NCBI GenBank assembly: GCA_947095585.1
Contig: OX352763.1
Span: 41,342,010-41,406,009, forward strand
Origin: Nephrocerus scutellatus
Lineage: Eukaryota > Arthropoda > Insecta > Diptera > Pipunculidae
Length of the DNA: 64,000 nucleotides
Direction of reading: 5' to 3'
Position 1 is the first letter of the stretch; every line of letters begins with the position of its first letter. This document shows positions 23,600-34,466 of this stretch, one piece after another. Below the pieces are notes generated by a model. That model worked only from the letters and a program-made list of their open reading frames with translations. It had not been told where the DNA came from and made no database searches. The translations under genes were made by a program, and so were the position numbers.

Positions 23600-23808
23600 C
23601 ACATGTACGGTTGAGTTGATGTATGAAGTAATCAAGATGTGGATTTATGACCAGCACAATATTCTAGTTTGTGAGTGCTCAGATGCGACCTCAACTGCAC
23701 CCACGACAACAATTTCTCCTTCTTCCATCCCGATATTTCTGAACCCACGCTGTACCTAGGCATTATAAGGGTGCAAATCGCTTAAAGAGTAAGCTAATTA
23801 TAAAAAAA
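23600..23808 (+). mobile_element. 3' end fragment of a LINE-Z-type element
   Basis: GTGGATTTATGACCAGCACA, then CTCAACTGCACCCACGAC, CCCACGCTGTACCTAGGCAT, TATAAGGGTGCAAATCGC and ATTATAAAAAAAAT match the 3' end of LINE-Z copy Z1 (41,010-41,082) and the inverted fragment at 56,140-56,335. It is severely 5'-truncated with an A-rich end. Confidence 0.65.
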
Positions 23809-26106
23809 ATGTGGAAATAATCATATGCCCTTCATGGAACTATGGCAAATCTTAAAGTGTCTTAATGTTTAGTGTTAAGACTATTTAATTTAACAATAAT
23901 CCAGTTTGACATAAATATATTAGTGTCCTTGTCCAATCACATGAGTTCCAGTGAATTTTTGTCATTGATCAATATGGACTTTTCTTGGATCAGTATCAAA
24001 ATAGAAAATAACAAATTACGATACAAATGAAATACATATTCTTGTATTTCTCATACTTATGAAGCTGTTGCATCCATTCAAAGTGCATTTTTCTTTCATT
24101 CACAATTTGTCTTGGACCTCTCAAAGAATTCATTGAAAAAAATACTTGAATATGTCCTTCGGAGGAGCATCGTTGAACTGCGGCGGACCAGAGTGTTGCA
24201 ACTGAGGCTACACGCTGACGTAAGACCAGTTTGGCGGCATATTACATTCCAATAAATACTACTAATATATGTAGATACATGCAAATAACAGCGCTGCCTA
24301 CAAGGATGTGTGCGACGGGTGTTTGACCCACATTTTTAACGTTATTCTCCTTATTCTTGGCGCCTCACACCGTTCCGCATTCTGCATGAGTCGGCAGCTG
24401 CATAAATGTTGGTGTTGTCTTTGCACTGATGTGCAACATCACATATTGCCGCAGATTCACATATACCAATATTTCCCAATAAATGGAAAATCGTTCTTGC
24501 ATGGACACAACATCGACGAAAAGTAAAAACGCCAGCATCAAGCGCGACAATTGAGCTAGAATTGGACGAACTTTTACGTTTTATTCATTCATGTAAAAAT
24601 GGAGGTCACCACAGGACGGACACACGAGCAACACCATCTTCTCCGACTCGCTTCTGTTTTGGTATCGTGCTATCGTTTCTCTCAACTCAGCTCATATAAT
24701 TTGCTAATTGCATCCTTGGCGGTGATACAGCTTTCTCGACGCTATCAGCTGGTACGTCCTGTTCAAGGAAAAGTGCATTTCATTGCGCCGTTCAGCAATT
24801 GGACGATGACGATTACCTTGTAGCATATTCATGACGTCAGTGAAATTGTGGCACTATGTGGTGTTTCATTTAACATCTATATTTGAGTGTATGAGTTTAC
24901 AACGTTGGTAAAACTATCAACCAAAATTTAAATGGGTCAAACGATGACATCCGAGTTCTGATGGCAATCGACTCATTCAGCAATAATCCAGTGCAAGTTT
25001 ATTAATATAGCTGGAGATGGATGTTTTCACAAAAGTTTTAAGTATAACAACAATAGAATTAACTGTCATTTTTTCTGTTATTTATATCCTGATAGAAAAA
25101 ACTATAGGGAATTTAGGAACCAAGAGAATTTTTATGTCGATACATGAAAAAATAAATCAGTTTTAAAACATTAAATGAAAGGATATGCATTAAGGTGCAC
25201 GTTAGTTCAATAACATAAACATCAATATTCCTTACAGAGAGTTTTCATACAACGAAAAAAAATTTTGGAATAAGTTGAACGAATATGGAGGTTCGGTTAG
25301 TCCCACTTTCGGTGTGATGTCGCTGAAGCGCATCGAGTAAACTTAACATGTTTTTAATTTTTCACTTTCAGTTGCTAAGTGGTCCTTTTTTGAATAACTC
25401 AAAATATTAAAACTTAATATTTTATTTTTATATAAGGTCGACAGTAAGTCAACAAGCTAAAATTCTAAAGCAACCGACTTACTCTAGTTGTACAGAATGT
25501 ACATACGAGTATATCATATATATCAGAGTACATTTGTACTCGTATATTGTTCAGACAATTTTTAAAATTAATTACAATTTTAAATGCAATTTCCACCCAT
25601 TGTTTTCCTCGAATGAAAAAATGCTCTAAAATATGTACGTATAATATAATCAGTCATATCCTAAACCAATGAAAATTCTAAAAATAGTGAAGAAAAGTAC
25701 AATAACAAATCTTTGCGTGGCACATTGAGAAAATATACTGTTTAGATGTAGAGTGTTCAACAAAAAACAAAAAGATAAAAATACATAGCGCTACAGAAAT
25801 AAGAAGATTTTTTTCCACCCACTTGACCAAATGAACATTTTACTCTCTCGAGAAATACACACACACACACATATCAATTTGAATTTTTACCTACTGCTAC
25901 CAGGGCCATTGCCGCCTCCGACTAATTGGATATCGAAAATATTCTAGTTTCTGTGCAGTTAAACATCTTTAACATAATAACGATAAACACAACAATAAAA
26001 ATCTAAATACAATATAAATACGTATATTATATTGTTCAACAGTTGCAGTAGAAGTTATGAAATTTTGTTCTACGAGTATTGCTGATACTAATTATATAGT
26101 GTAAGC
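23809..26106. other. AT-rich intergenic sequence, no gene seen
   Basis: About 2.3 kb without a recognised feature apart from a short AC run at 25,858-25,871. The frames at 24,096-24,823 overlap on both strands and have no motif. Confidence 0.45.
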
Positions 26107-26416
26107 AAAGATAATAAATAATAATATTTGGCGCGACAGACCATTGCGGTCCAAGGCCTAACTTCTCGCGACCATTTATGCTGCACATGTTAATTTTTGG
26201 ACACAAATGGAAGGGACCTACAATTTAAGGCCGGATCCGAACGGCGAAAATGAGAAGCTTTCCGTGACAAGGTATTAATTACTCTTGAACGTTTGTCACC
26301 CATTCGCGAGAGGTGGGACACCGTGAAAAATACTTTTGGTGTTGCTGGGATGCGAACCTGAACCTCCTGCGCAGCAGCCATGTGCATTACCACTGAGCCA
26401 CGGCGCCCAAAGATAA
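26107..26416 (-). mobile_element. tRNA-derived SINE, full copy (minus strand) with target-site duplication
   Basis: On the minus strand: head GGGCGCCGTGGCTCAGTGG (A-box), B-box GGTTCGCATCC, body with GTGAAAAATA, GGTGTCCCACCTCTCGCGAA and CCAAGGCC, and an (ATT)n tail. The direct repeat CAAAGATAA flanks the element on both sides (about 26,106 and 26,407), the expected target-site duplication. Length is about 295 bp. Confidence 0.85.
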
Positions 26417-26788
26417 AGGTAATTAAATATGTAGTAGATTTAAAAAAGTTAATTTTTAATTTTTATTAATTTTAAAGTTTTGATGTTTTAGGGTACTACC
26501 AAGTCACAACGTTTTTTTTCTTCAATCTCCAATAAACAGCAGCTTCATTGAGTCTTAATGCCTCCTCATTTACGTGTGGGGTAAGTCTTCTTTTGTGGGC
26601 CTTCGCGATGTTGTCGATGGAATCGTATATGGTTGCTATTCCCGGCGAAGATCGATATTTCTAACGTAACATGGCGCAATTATGATGTTTCTTAAAACTT
26701 TATTTTGGACTCTTTATAGTATATTACATAACGAGCAAGGAAAGTGGAGTGGAGTGGATGAGCACTTTTCTGCGAGTAATGTACGCTA

Positions 26789-26982
26789 TTTTTCACACGT
26801 CCAAACCGGTTTTTCTGCTAAATGGAGAGAGAAGCAGAAATGTTAGAATGTATGTTCGCTGTGACTGCAGTAAATAACAAAAGAACTTTATATGATAAGA
26901 TAACTAGAGTGTGTAAGGGCTACTTTAGAAGCTAGTTAATAGCGTATGAAACAGTCACTTTCGTCTATGGGCGTGTGAAAAA
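26789..26982. mobile_element. MITE with TTTTTCACACG ends, copy 2
   Basis: The terminal inverted repeat TTTTTCACACG..CGTGTGAAAAA extends to TTTTTCACACGTCCA / TGGGCGTGTGAAAAA. The dinucleotide TA flanks both ends, consistent with a Tc1/mariner-type MITE. The interior is shared with 15,982-16,171, including GCTGTGACTGCAGTAAATAA. It has no coding capacity. Confidence 0.75.
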
Positions 26983-27238
26983 TATATTTTAGACCCAGGT
27001 CTAGCACATTCCAAAAGTTGACTACCATAAAAGTCCATATGGGTTTGATTACTTGATGATGATGATGAGTATTTACCATTAGCCAGTTCATTTTATTCAA
27101 TTTGATGTTTAGTTCGATCCTTTTCTCCTTGACATGTTCTTTCCAACGTAGCTTTGCGTCTAGGTCCATACCAAAGATGAACCAAAGATGGGTGGAATTG
27201 AATTATTTTATTTGAAAAGACTTCGTGTTGTTGAGCTT

Positions 27239-27511
27239 TAATAATAATATTCGGCGCGACAGACCATTGCGGTCCAAGGCCTAACTTCTCGCGACCATTT
27301 GTGGTGCGCATGTTAATTTTTGGACACAAATGGAAGGCCGGATCTGAACGGCGAATTGAGAAGGTTCCGTGACAAGGTATTACTCTCGGACGTTTGTCAC
27401 CCATTCGCGAGAGGTGGGACACCGTGAAAAATACTTTTTTGGTGTTGCTGGGATTCGAACCTGAACCTCTTGCTCATCAGCCATGTGCAATTTCACTGAA
27501 CCACGGCGCCC
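27239..27511 (-). mobile_element. tRNA-derived SINE, second minus-strand copy
   Basis: Same family and orientation as the copy 800 bp upstream, with head GGCGCCGTGG.TCAGTG, B-box GGTTCGAATCC and an (ATT)n tail. It lacks about 20 bp in the middle (the CCTACAATTTAAGG block). No target duplication is obvious. Confidence 0.8.
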
Positions 27512-27907
27512 ACACTGATTGTTTCTGATTATTCGCCTCAATTTTGTCCAGTTGTCTACCTCAATAATCGTTTCTTCTAAATTTTTACTAGATTCCTCTT
27601 CGTTTTTTCCAACCCTGTTATCAGCAAACATAGCTATCGTACTAGTTCTTTTATATGATACTGTTCTTTTTTGGAAGTTTTCCATCGTAAACCTCTTATT
27701 TAATCAACCTTTATTTATATAGATTTTCAAAAACTCATGTAAACAATAAATATAATACTGGCAAATTCATTTACATGGGGAAGGCGTTTTAATATAACTA
27801 AGCTAACGTTAAATATACTTTTTATATTGAGTTTTACAAGATCTATTTCAAAATCCTAACCTAGGTTACAACTCGTCTTGTACTAAAACAACATATTTAA
27901 AAATAAA

Positions 27908-28984
27908 ACAACCCATAAAATAAAAATTGTTCGTGAAAATTCTCTAATCGAGGATACACAATGTGCAAAGTTTGAATAAAATCGGGTATATTTATAAAAA
28001 AATGTTTGAGAGCCCGCTATCCCGATCAATTTTTACAAAAAGTGTTTCCATAGGAGATACACATGTGTAAAAAATTTGAAGAAAATTGGGCTTATTTTAC
28101 TAAAAGTGTTGTCCATAGGACAACAGTCTTATAACGGTCTTTTAAGGGTATTTTGATGTGTATCTTGTGGCCTTTTGTTGATATTTGGGGTCTTTTGGTG
28201 ATCTTTTGGTAGTCTTTTGGGGGTCTTTTGGGAGTGTTGATGCTTGCGCTTATTAACGTATTGGCACAGAACACTACAAGAATATTTTATTAACCTCGGA
28301 AGTACGGAATTATTTTATTTCACTTGAGTCCCAATATATAATTACTACACTTAAAAAATTTAAAGTAAAATAAGATTTTGTTTTCGATAAAATTAAGTTA
28401 ATGGTTTATTAAGTTCGGGATAGTGTATAAAATTTGAAGAAAATCAGGTAAATTTTTTAAAATTGTGTGTTGGTCATTCCGGCACCGTGGCCCGATCACT
28501 CCAATGTTTTACAAAAAGTGTTGTCCATCGGAGATACACATACCTATAAAATTTGAAGAAAATCGGGAATTTTTTTTAAAACATTTGTATTAATGCTCCA
28601 AATCAAATCCAATCACCTCAAAAAAATTACGAAAGGTTTTGTCCATCAGTAATACACATGTGTTTCAAATTCGAAGAAAATCGGGCTAAATTTTAAAAAT
28701 TTATATGGCCTACCTTTGGACTTGCCTGCTGACTCTAAAAATTTTACAAAAAGGTTTATATATCGCAGGTACATAGGATTTTTAGACCCTCGGGCCTCAG
28801 GCCCCGATCACCACAAAAATTTTACAAAAAGTTTGAAGAAAATTTGTAAATTTTGTAATTTGTGTGCAAAGTTTGAATAAAATCGAGCTTTAGAAAGTGT
28901 GTTAACAATTAATCACAAGATTTAGTGTGTCCACCAGCCAGCGAGCCAGCCACGGGCACCCGAAGTTAATATAGAGAATTTAAA
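27908..28984 (-). repeat. DINE-1-like element, copy 10, interrupted
   Basis: Begins AACAACCCATAAAATAAAAA plus AAATTCTCTAATCG and ends CGAAGTTAATATAGAGAATT, with a CCAGCCAGCGAGCCAGCCAC array at 28,931-28,950. The repeat units stop at about 28,110 and resume at about 28,415; the gap holds a GT-rich degenerate minisatellite and unrelated sequence. Confidence 0.75.
28110..28240. repeat. Degenerate GGTCTTTTGG minisatellite
   Basis: Seven or more imperfect 10-14 bp units of (G)GTCTTTTGG(G/T) lie inside the interrupted DINE-like element. A similar motif in the opposite orientation occurs at 22,780-22,862, also next to a DINE-like element. Confidence 0.6.
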
Positions 28985-29278
28985 AATTAAAATTGCTCAT
29001 AAACAACAAAACAACCCCAAAGCTAGCAGCGCTGCTCACATTGCACCACGCACACAGAACACAGTCATCATAGTATGACTTGATCTGATACCGCTATGTA
29101 GGATCCGATCACTCTCAAATTTCAATAAAAAGTATTGTCACCGGAAATATACAATTTTGCAAAATTTCAATAAAATCGGGCTTTGGGAAGTGGGTTAAAA
29201 ATTGATCACAAGATCTGACCAGCCAGCCAGCCAGTCCGCCAGCCACGGGCACTCGAAGTTAATAAAGAGAATTTAAAA
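28985..29278 (-). repeat. DINE-1-like element, copy 11 (20.4-kb subfamily)
   Basis: Ends with GTTAATAAAGAGAATTTAA after a (CCAG)n array. The inner segment with AGCAGCGCTGCTCACATTGC and GCACACAGAACACAGTCA is the reverse complement of the private segment of the copy at 20,398-20,820, so the two form a subfamily. Confidence 0.7.
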
Positions 29279-30640
29279 AAAAAACTAAAAATAAGGAGAG
29301 AAGTCAAGAGTTTAACACCAACAAAGGTAATAAATAATCTAGTTCTAGGTAGAAAGCGAAAAGCTTGAATTTGAATAGATAATTCTGAAGATACCTAAAA
29401 TTACTTATTGTAAAGAATGAATTCGAAACTCAAAGGAGTTTTTATATTTTGTTTTTTTTTTTATATTACACTAGGAAGGTTCCGGCGTTACCCTATCGGA
29501 AAAATGTCAAAAAATCGTCTTTAATATCTTCCCAACTCCGCGATTAAACTCCGATTAACACCCTTTCACCTATCAACCTACCCCTCGCCAACGACCAATC
29601 TCAACCTTAATTCAAATGAGGTTAAAGTCGATTAAGTTACTTAAGAAGAAGGTAAAGGTTTAAGGACTGAGTTTCGCACTACTGTAAAAAAGGAAAGAAA
29701 AAATACTTTTGAAATCTTGTATGTAAAGAGGCTAGCGATCATACTCCACTCTCATTTTAGTTGTATTTATTACTTCGGCTCGAAAAAAAATATGGGTAAT
29801 TTACAAATTTATTCGCTTAAATGATTTTTAGAACAAGGCGGAGAAATGTACGTTAACAGAATGATTCCAAAAATTACCTTTTTTGCTCGAATTCCTTACC
29901 TTTTGCTCTGATGTTGAGTTTTGTCTTTGTTACCATCATATACAATATTGACAATATAAAAAAAATTTAAATTTATTATTTAAATGAAATCTGATAAATT
30001 TTAAAGAAAATTTGGTAATTTAAACCCATGATAATAAGGAGTATTTTTAAATTTTGTTATGTGTGTTATGTTTGTTATGTTTTCATATTCTGCCTTTGTC
30101 AGATAGCATAATAAGCAACAAACTTGGCATAACTGGTAACAATGCTTCACTGGAAAATAAGAAAAGATACCTAGATATGTAATACGTTTTTTTTTAAATT
30201 GAAAATTATTGCAATATGCATTTGCTGTGTTTTACGAATTACTCCCAAAACTTTGGAAAGATGAGTGGGAAGGTATTCTATTTACAAAAAAAAAACATTA
30301 ATATCTTCGGGTTTGTGTGATCCCACACAGGGATAGTTGTCTTATTTCTATGTATTTTATTTACTACATTGATACAGCCACCCACTAAAAAGGTGCGTAT
30401 ATGAGTGCGATTTCATATTTTCTCTAGAAAAATTGCTCGCACTGATTACGATTGGGTTTTTGGGTTGTGGCTCTGAAACCATCAAAAGTTATAGAGATGA
30501 CAAAACAACACGTCTCCGTTTTCACACGCAGTATGTATCGCCCCACAAAACTGTAAAAAGCGAACAACTTTTCTTCTTTGTCGCTCATGTCATGCAACAC
30601 AAATGAAAAGCGGTAGAGTATCTAAGTATCTATTTCTGTG
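29279..30640. other. wupA upstream region, nothing else recognised
   Basis: About 1.3 kb between the last upstream DINE-like copy and the predicted wupA promoter. No repeat of the families listed here intrudes, unlike the flanking 10 kb. That would suit a conserved regulatory region, but only comparison with other flies could show it. Confidence 0.4.
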
Positions 30641-30646
30641 TAAACG

Positions 30647-30656
30647 CTATTTTTAG
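30647..30656 (+). promoter_or_regulatory. Perfect MEF2 consensus site upstream of wupA
   Basis: CTATTTTTAG fits YTAWWWWTAR exactly, about 200 bp upstream of the predicted start site. MEF2 drives muscle genes, and Drosophila wupA enhancers are known MEF2 targets. The position is what one would expect, but a 10-bp match also arises by chance in AT-rich DNA. Confidence 0.5.
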
Positions 30657-30824
30657 GTTCTACGCCCAGATACATATACCTGCAGAGTGTACAAATCATC
30701 CGCCCCCCACCTGCTTCTCCTGCTCTTTTACTGTCTTCGCCAGCAAAAAGGAGACGCTGTGGTTTTCGAAAACGCTTGTGTGATCCGACAAGATCGAAAA
30801 GCGATCCTACATGGTTCCTGGCAA

Positions 30825-30861
30825 GAATATAGTTCAACGTTAACCGTCGGACCGTTCAGTC
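30825..30861 (+). promoter_or_regulatory. wupA: Predicted wupA core promoter (TATA-like plus initiator)
   Basis: GAATATAG at 30,825-30,832 lies about 30 bp before TTCAGTC at 30,856-30,862, which fits the insect initiator TCAGTY with A+1 at 30,858. The downstream segment at +28 (CGATTG) is a partial match to a DPE. A GT donor with a good context follows 66 bp downstream, giving a typical short non-coding first exon. Confidence 0.5.
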
Positions 30862-30923
30862 TTCTCGTTCCGAACAGTGTTGTCCGATTGCGTGTTTACT
30901 CGCACCTTTTTATTTGCTTTAAG
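30858..30923 (+). other. wupA: Predicted wupA non-coding exon 1
   Basis: Runs from the initiator A to TTTGCTTTAAG followed by the donor GTGAGTGTG. It contains no ATG that would open a long frame. Spliced to the exon at 34,423 it would give a 5' UTR of about 95 bases and a first intron of 3.5 kb. Based on signals only. Confidence 0.45.
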
Positions 30924-33583
30924 GTGAGTGTGTTCTACAAACAAGCTTAACTAACTGGATAATCACTGGAAATATTGCTAAAAACGAAAAATAAATTTAT
31001 AATGGATTCACGCAGCTTTTCATCAAATCAAAAAATTTGGATTAAAAACTCAGCAAAAGAAGTGCTCAATATTTTATCATTATTTATATACTGAATAACA
31101 GTATCAAGAATCTATAATTTTATATTATCCAAGTGATAGTTGTGTTAAAAATGTTCGAACATATGAAAACCGTTAAATATTATAGGAAAAGACAATTTTT
31201 AAAAGTTACGTAATCAGCGTTTCTGTTCAAGAATGCGATATTTTGAGAGTATCTGCTCGCACACAAACTCTACAGACACAGAAATAATTTACTAAAAAAT
31301 GTTCCACCATTCGCACCCATTACGATATAAATAGAACGAATTGCCAAGTGATTTCAAAGAATGCAAATATAAAACTATTGCAATTACAAAGCATTCCTTC
31401 AGTGTTAAACTACGCAAATTTATAAAAGTGTGATTTTGAAATGGATATTTGTTAGAATGTTTACAGACGAGAATGAGAATTACGATTCTGTACTCTTTTA
31501 ACAACACATATGAATATTAATTTCAACAATTTGTTTGATTAAAACAAAAAATTTTAAAGTTCTATCTACTTCATAAAAGTAAAATTTGTTTCATAAAATA
31601 TTTCCAATTAACATCAAAATAGTGAGGAAACCTATATATCATATCGAAAAAGCATACAAACTGCACTCAAGCAGGTGCAACTAAGCAGGATTACACTTAA
31701 TCAGTGTTGTTTTAAGTTTTTTAAAGGAAGAGAACCTTTACTTTGGATACATAATCGAATGTGTTATTCTCTCTGAGAGCACATTAAGAATTTTATCCTG
31801 TCCCTTGAAAGATAAAAAAGTTCAAATAACAAATTAAATACATTATATTGTTATAAGAAAAAGTTCAGCTGGCAACAACCACCTGCTTTCCACAAAGAAA
31901 TGGAAAATTGAGAAATTTTTTTTAGTAAAAGAAATAAAAGGAAATAAAAGCCTCTATGCATTTAATTTAAAATTACTTAAAACCATCCTAACATCTTAAT
32001 GTTTTTCTCAATGGGATCTAATTATTATATAATAGGCAATTGAAAAGTGACTCATGTTTAGAATCTGTTGAAACTCAAAACGTAAATGTGCAAGGAAACT
32101 CACTCGGACTGAGTAAATAAAAGCGATCGCATTTCTATCGCAGTAAGCTCTCTTGAAAAGCTCACTTACTATGCCAAGGGGGAAAACATAAAACTGTCAA
32201 TATACATATATTATTATGTGCAAGTATATATATATATATATATAGAGAGAAAGCTTCTAAATACATAAAATACTTCACGCAACCTTCTTTATCCAAAATT
32301 CTAAGATTTCACTCTAGACACTTTAGTATGTTTCAAATACATTTTTACACAATTGCACACAAATTCTCGTACACAAATATACATTTAAAAAAATGGCTCC
32401 GATATTAATTGCTCCTATGTACAAATTAACTTTATAAAGAAAAATTAATTTTAATTGAAAAATCTGATATTTTCCAAACATATATTTTGATAAGATTGTT
32501 TTTTTTAATTTAGTTTGGTCTTGAAAATACGATTCACGATTCAAATGCAACAGAAACAACGTATAACAATCAAAAAGCTTCAACATAATACTCAGGAATA
32601 GCTGGAGTAATTGAATAATTCGAAGCAGATATCTTTAGAAAATGCCAGCAATATATTTTCCAAGTTTTGTAATCGATTTGACATGAAATTAGATACGGAT
32701 TTAATTATTCTCCATATCCATCTCACTCTTTTTCTTTGTCGTTGAATTTCTCCCTATATCTTTTGTGGAATATTTGCCCACATATTTATAAGATACATTT
32801 TCGAAAAGAAAGGCAATTCTCAGTATAACCTGATCGTTTCATAGACACTCAATGTGGCGTCCATATACGGTGAGACATGCGCGTAATTTCAGAGTTCTAT
32901 TTTCAGTTTTTAAAATGTTTATGTTTTCATATCGACGAGAAGCTTAGATGCTAACAAAAATTTTTTTTTCTCTTTTCAATCGATACCTACACATTTGTAA
33001 CTATTTCTTCCTTAAATGATGTATTGTTGTTAAAAATAAATAATTAATATTTCCTGGATATACAACGCACTAATAAAATCAGATGTCCTTTAATTTTCTA
33101 GTTCTAGGTTTTAAAAAATGCAGCAGACTTTTATAGATTTATCTTCTTACTAACATTATGGCCGATTTTATTGATATTTGTCTTTGACTTTGTCTATAGA
33201 TCTGACAACTGGAATGCTTATGTAAATGAGCATTGGAATAAAAGATTACAAGGGCTCACAAAATAGGAAACTTCTATTTAATAGTGGACATTCAAACATG
33301 CAGCATTTTCATGACATTCTTCAAGTTTTTCTGCAGGCAGTGGGCATGATGCAATGCCATACAATGTTTAGTGGGTTGGAATACTAAGCGGAATATCAAA
33401 AGAAGAACATAATAAAAACCACCAATAAAAATTAAAATTTTTCGTGTAAATTCTCTAATTGATACATTGCGTGTAACTTATACGCGCGGTTGAAGTGAAA
33501 CTTTTTTGACGTTGTTGCGGATTTTTTTTTATATTTAAATTTACTGCCAAGGGAAAACGATTAAAAATGAGATGAGATGACGA

Positions 33584-33905
33584 TGAGAAATGGCTTTGTT
33601 CCAAAAAATTTCAGACCCTATTGGCTAGATCCCAGAAGAGAATCTCCATAGGACCAAGTTTTATAGTAGGATCTAAGTACTAAGTACTAAGTACTGTTCA
33701 TACGAATCACTTGAGAAATGGCTTGGTTCCCAAAATTCCAGACCCTATTGGCCAGATCGCAGAATTACCATAGGAACAAATCTTTAGTCGCATATTAGTC
33801 CTACATTTCAATTTTCATGCGAATCCCTTGAGAAATGGCTTGGTTCCCAAAATTCCAGACGCTATAAGCCAGATCCCAGAATTTCCATAGGAGCTGTGGC
33901 CGTAG
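33584..33905 (+). repeat. Three-unit tandem repeat (117-129 bp)
   Basis: Each unit starts GAGAAATGGCTT(T/G)GTTCC, continues TTCCAGACCCTATTGGCCAG (variants) and has ATAGGA about 60 bp in. The third unit is truncated. It lies inside the MITE. Confidence 0.8.
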
Positions 33906-34000
33906 TAATATATGTATTTATATATATATAGTTATATTTGTAGTTATATACATACATATAAAATATAACTAAAGAAAACAAGGCATAAAATTAACAAAAG

Positions 34001-34078
34001 TGAACAATAGAGCAATTTGTACAACAGAGCAATGTGTACAACAGAGCAATGTGTACAATTGAGCAATGTGTACAAGAG
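34001..34078 (+). repeat. 17-bp tandem array (ACAGAGCAATGTGTACA)n
   Basis: Four consecutive imperfect units. The apparent cysteine-rich reverse frame (33,991-34,212) is a translation of this array and not a gene. Confidence 0.8.
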
Positions 34079-34422
34079 AGTAATAACAGTGTAACGCTGT
34101 GAAAATTGTTGCCCCCTCCGTAAAAAAGTTTCACTTCAAAAATCGGGCTAGGGAAAGTGGTTAAAAATTTATCACAATATTTCGTGTGCCTGTCCGCCAG
34201 CCTGCTAGCCACAGATACGCGAAGTTAATATAAAGAATTTAAAAATTATAGGATTTCGGTTAAATTTATTGTTGTTATTGGAACCAACCTCGATCTTATG
34301 GAAACTCTTAATAAATTTAAAAATATTTGGTGTTACGCAATATTATCTCATCGTTATCTTATTAAAACAAAATTAGTATAAAATTACACTTTTAACAATG
34401 ATCTTCTCTTTCTTCTGTGTAG

Positions 34423-34466
34423 CTCGTTAAATCCAATAAAACAAAATCACAATGGCTGATGATGAG
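34423..34466 (+). CDS. wupA: wupA exon 2: 5' UTR end and start codon
   Basis: Acceptor at 34,421-34,422 after a strong pyrimidine tract, 29 bases of 5' UTR (AAACAAAATCACA before the ATG, a good fly start context), then ATG at 34,452 and MADDE. The donor is GTGAGG at 34,467, phase 0. A second GTAAGT five bases further is a stronger donor by sequence, but it would shift the frame of every known downstream exon. Confidence 0.93.

Larger units (their letters stand above)
33491..34138. mobile_element. MITE with TGAAGTGAAACTTTTTT ends, nested in DINE copy 12
   Basis: The terminal inverted repeats are TGAAGTGAAACTTTTTTGAC and its counterpart TAAAAAAGTTTCACTTCA. Inside are three units of a 117-129 bp tandem repeat (starting at 33,584, 33,713 and 33,830, each GAGAAATGGCTTGGTTCC-like) and a 17-bp array. 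It has no coding potential. I cannot assign the superfamily; no clear target duplication is visible. Confidence 0.75.
33415..34243 (-). repeat. DINE-1-like element, copy 12, split by a MITE
   Basis: Left part 33,415-33,490 (CAATAAAAATTAAAATTTTT, GTGTAAATTCTCTAATTG) and right part 34,139-34,243 (AAAATCGGGCTAGGGAAAGT, CGCGAAGTTAATATAAAGAA) are the two ends of one copy separated by the 648-bp insertion. It lies in wupA intron 1 about 180 bp before the ATG exon. Confidence 0.75.
30924..34422 (+). other. wupA: wupA intron 1 (predicted)
   Basis: Bounded by GTGAGT and a strong acceptor (TTCTCTTTCTTCTGTGTAG, 34,404-34,422). The first 2.5 kb are free of the repeat families found elsewhere, with a (TA)n run at 32,226-32,243. 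A DINE-like copy with a nested MITE occupies 33,415-34,243. In Drosophila the first intron of this gene carries a muscle enhancer, so conserved blocks may be sought here. Confidence 0.5.

Noticed and set aside
24096..24823. Overlapping frames on both strands near 24.1-24.8 kb
   Set aside because: Several short frames overlap on opposite strands without any recognisable domain; GC content is slightly raised, which alone lengthens chance frames.
31326..31333. TATAAATA box in wupA intron 1 as a second promoter
   Set aside because: A good TATA match but no initiator at the right distance and no downstream donor feeding the coding exons; such matches are common in AT-rich DNA.
32225..32243. CF2-type site (GTATATATA) in intron 1
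   Set aside because: It fits a factor known to act on Drosophila troponin genes, but it is simply the edge of a (TA)n run, so the match carries no information.
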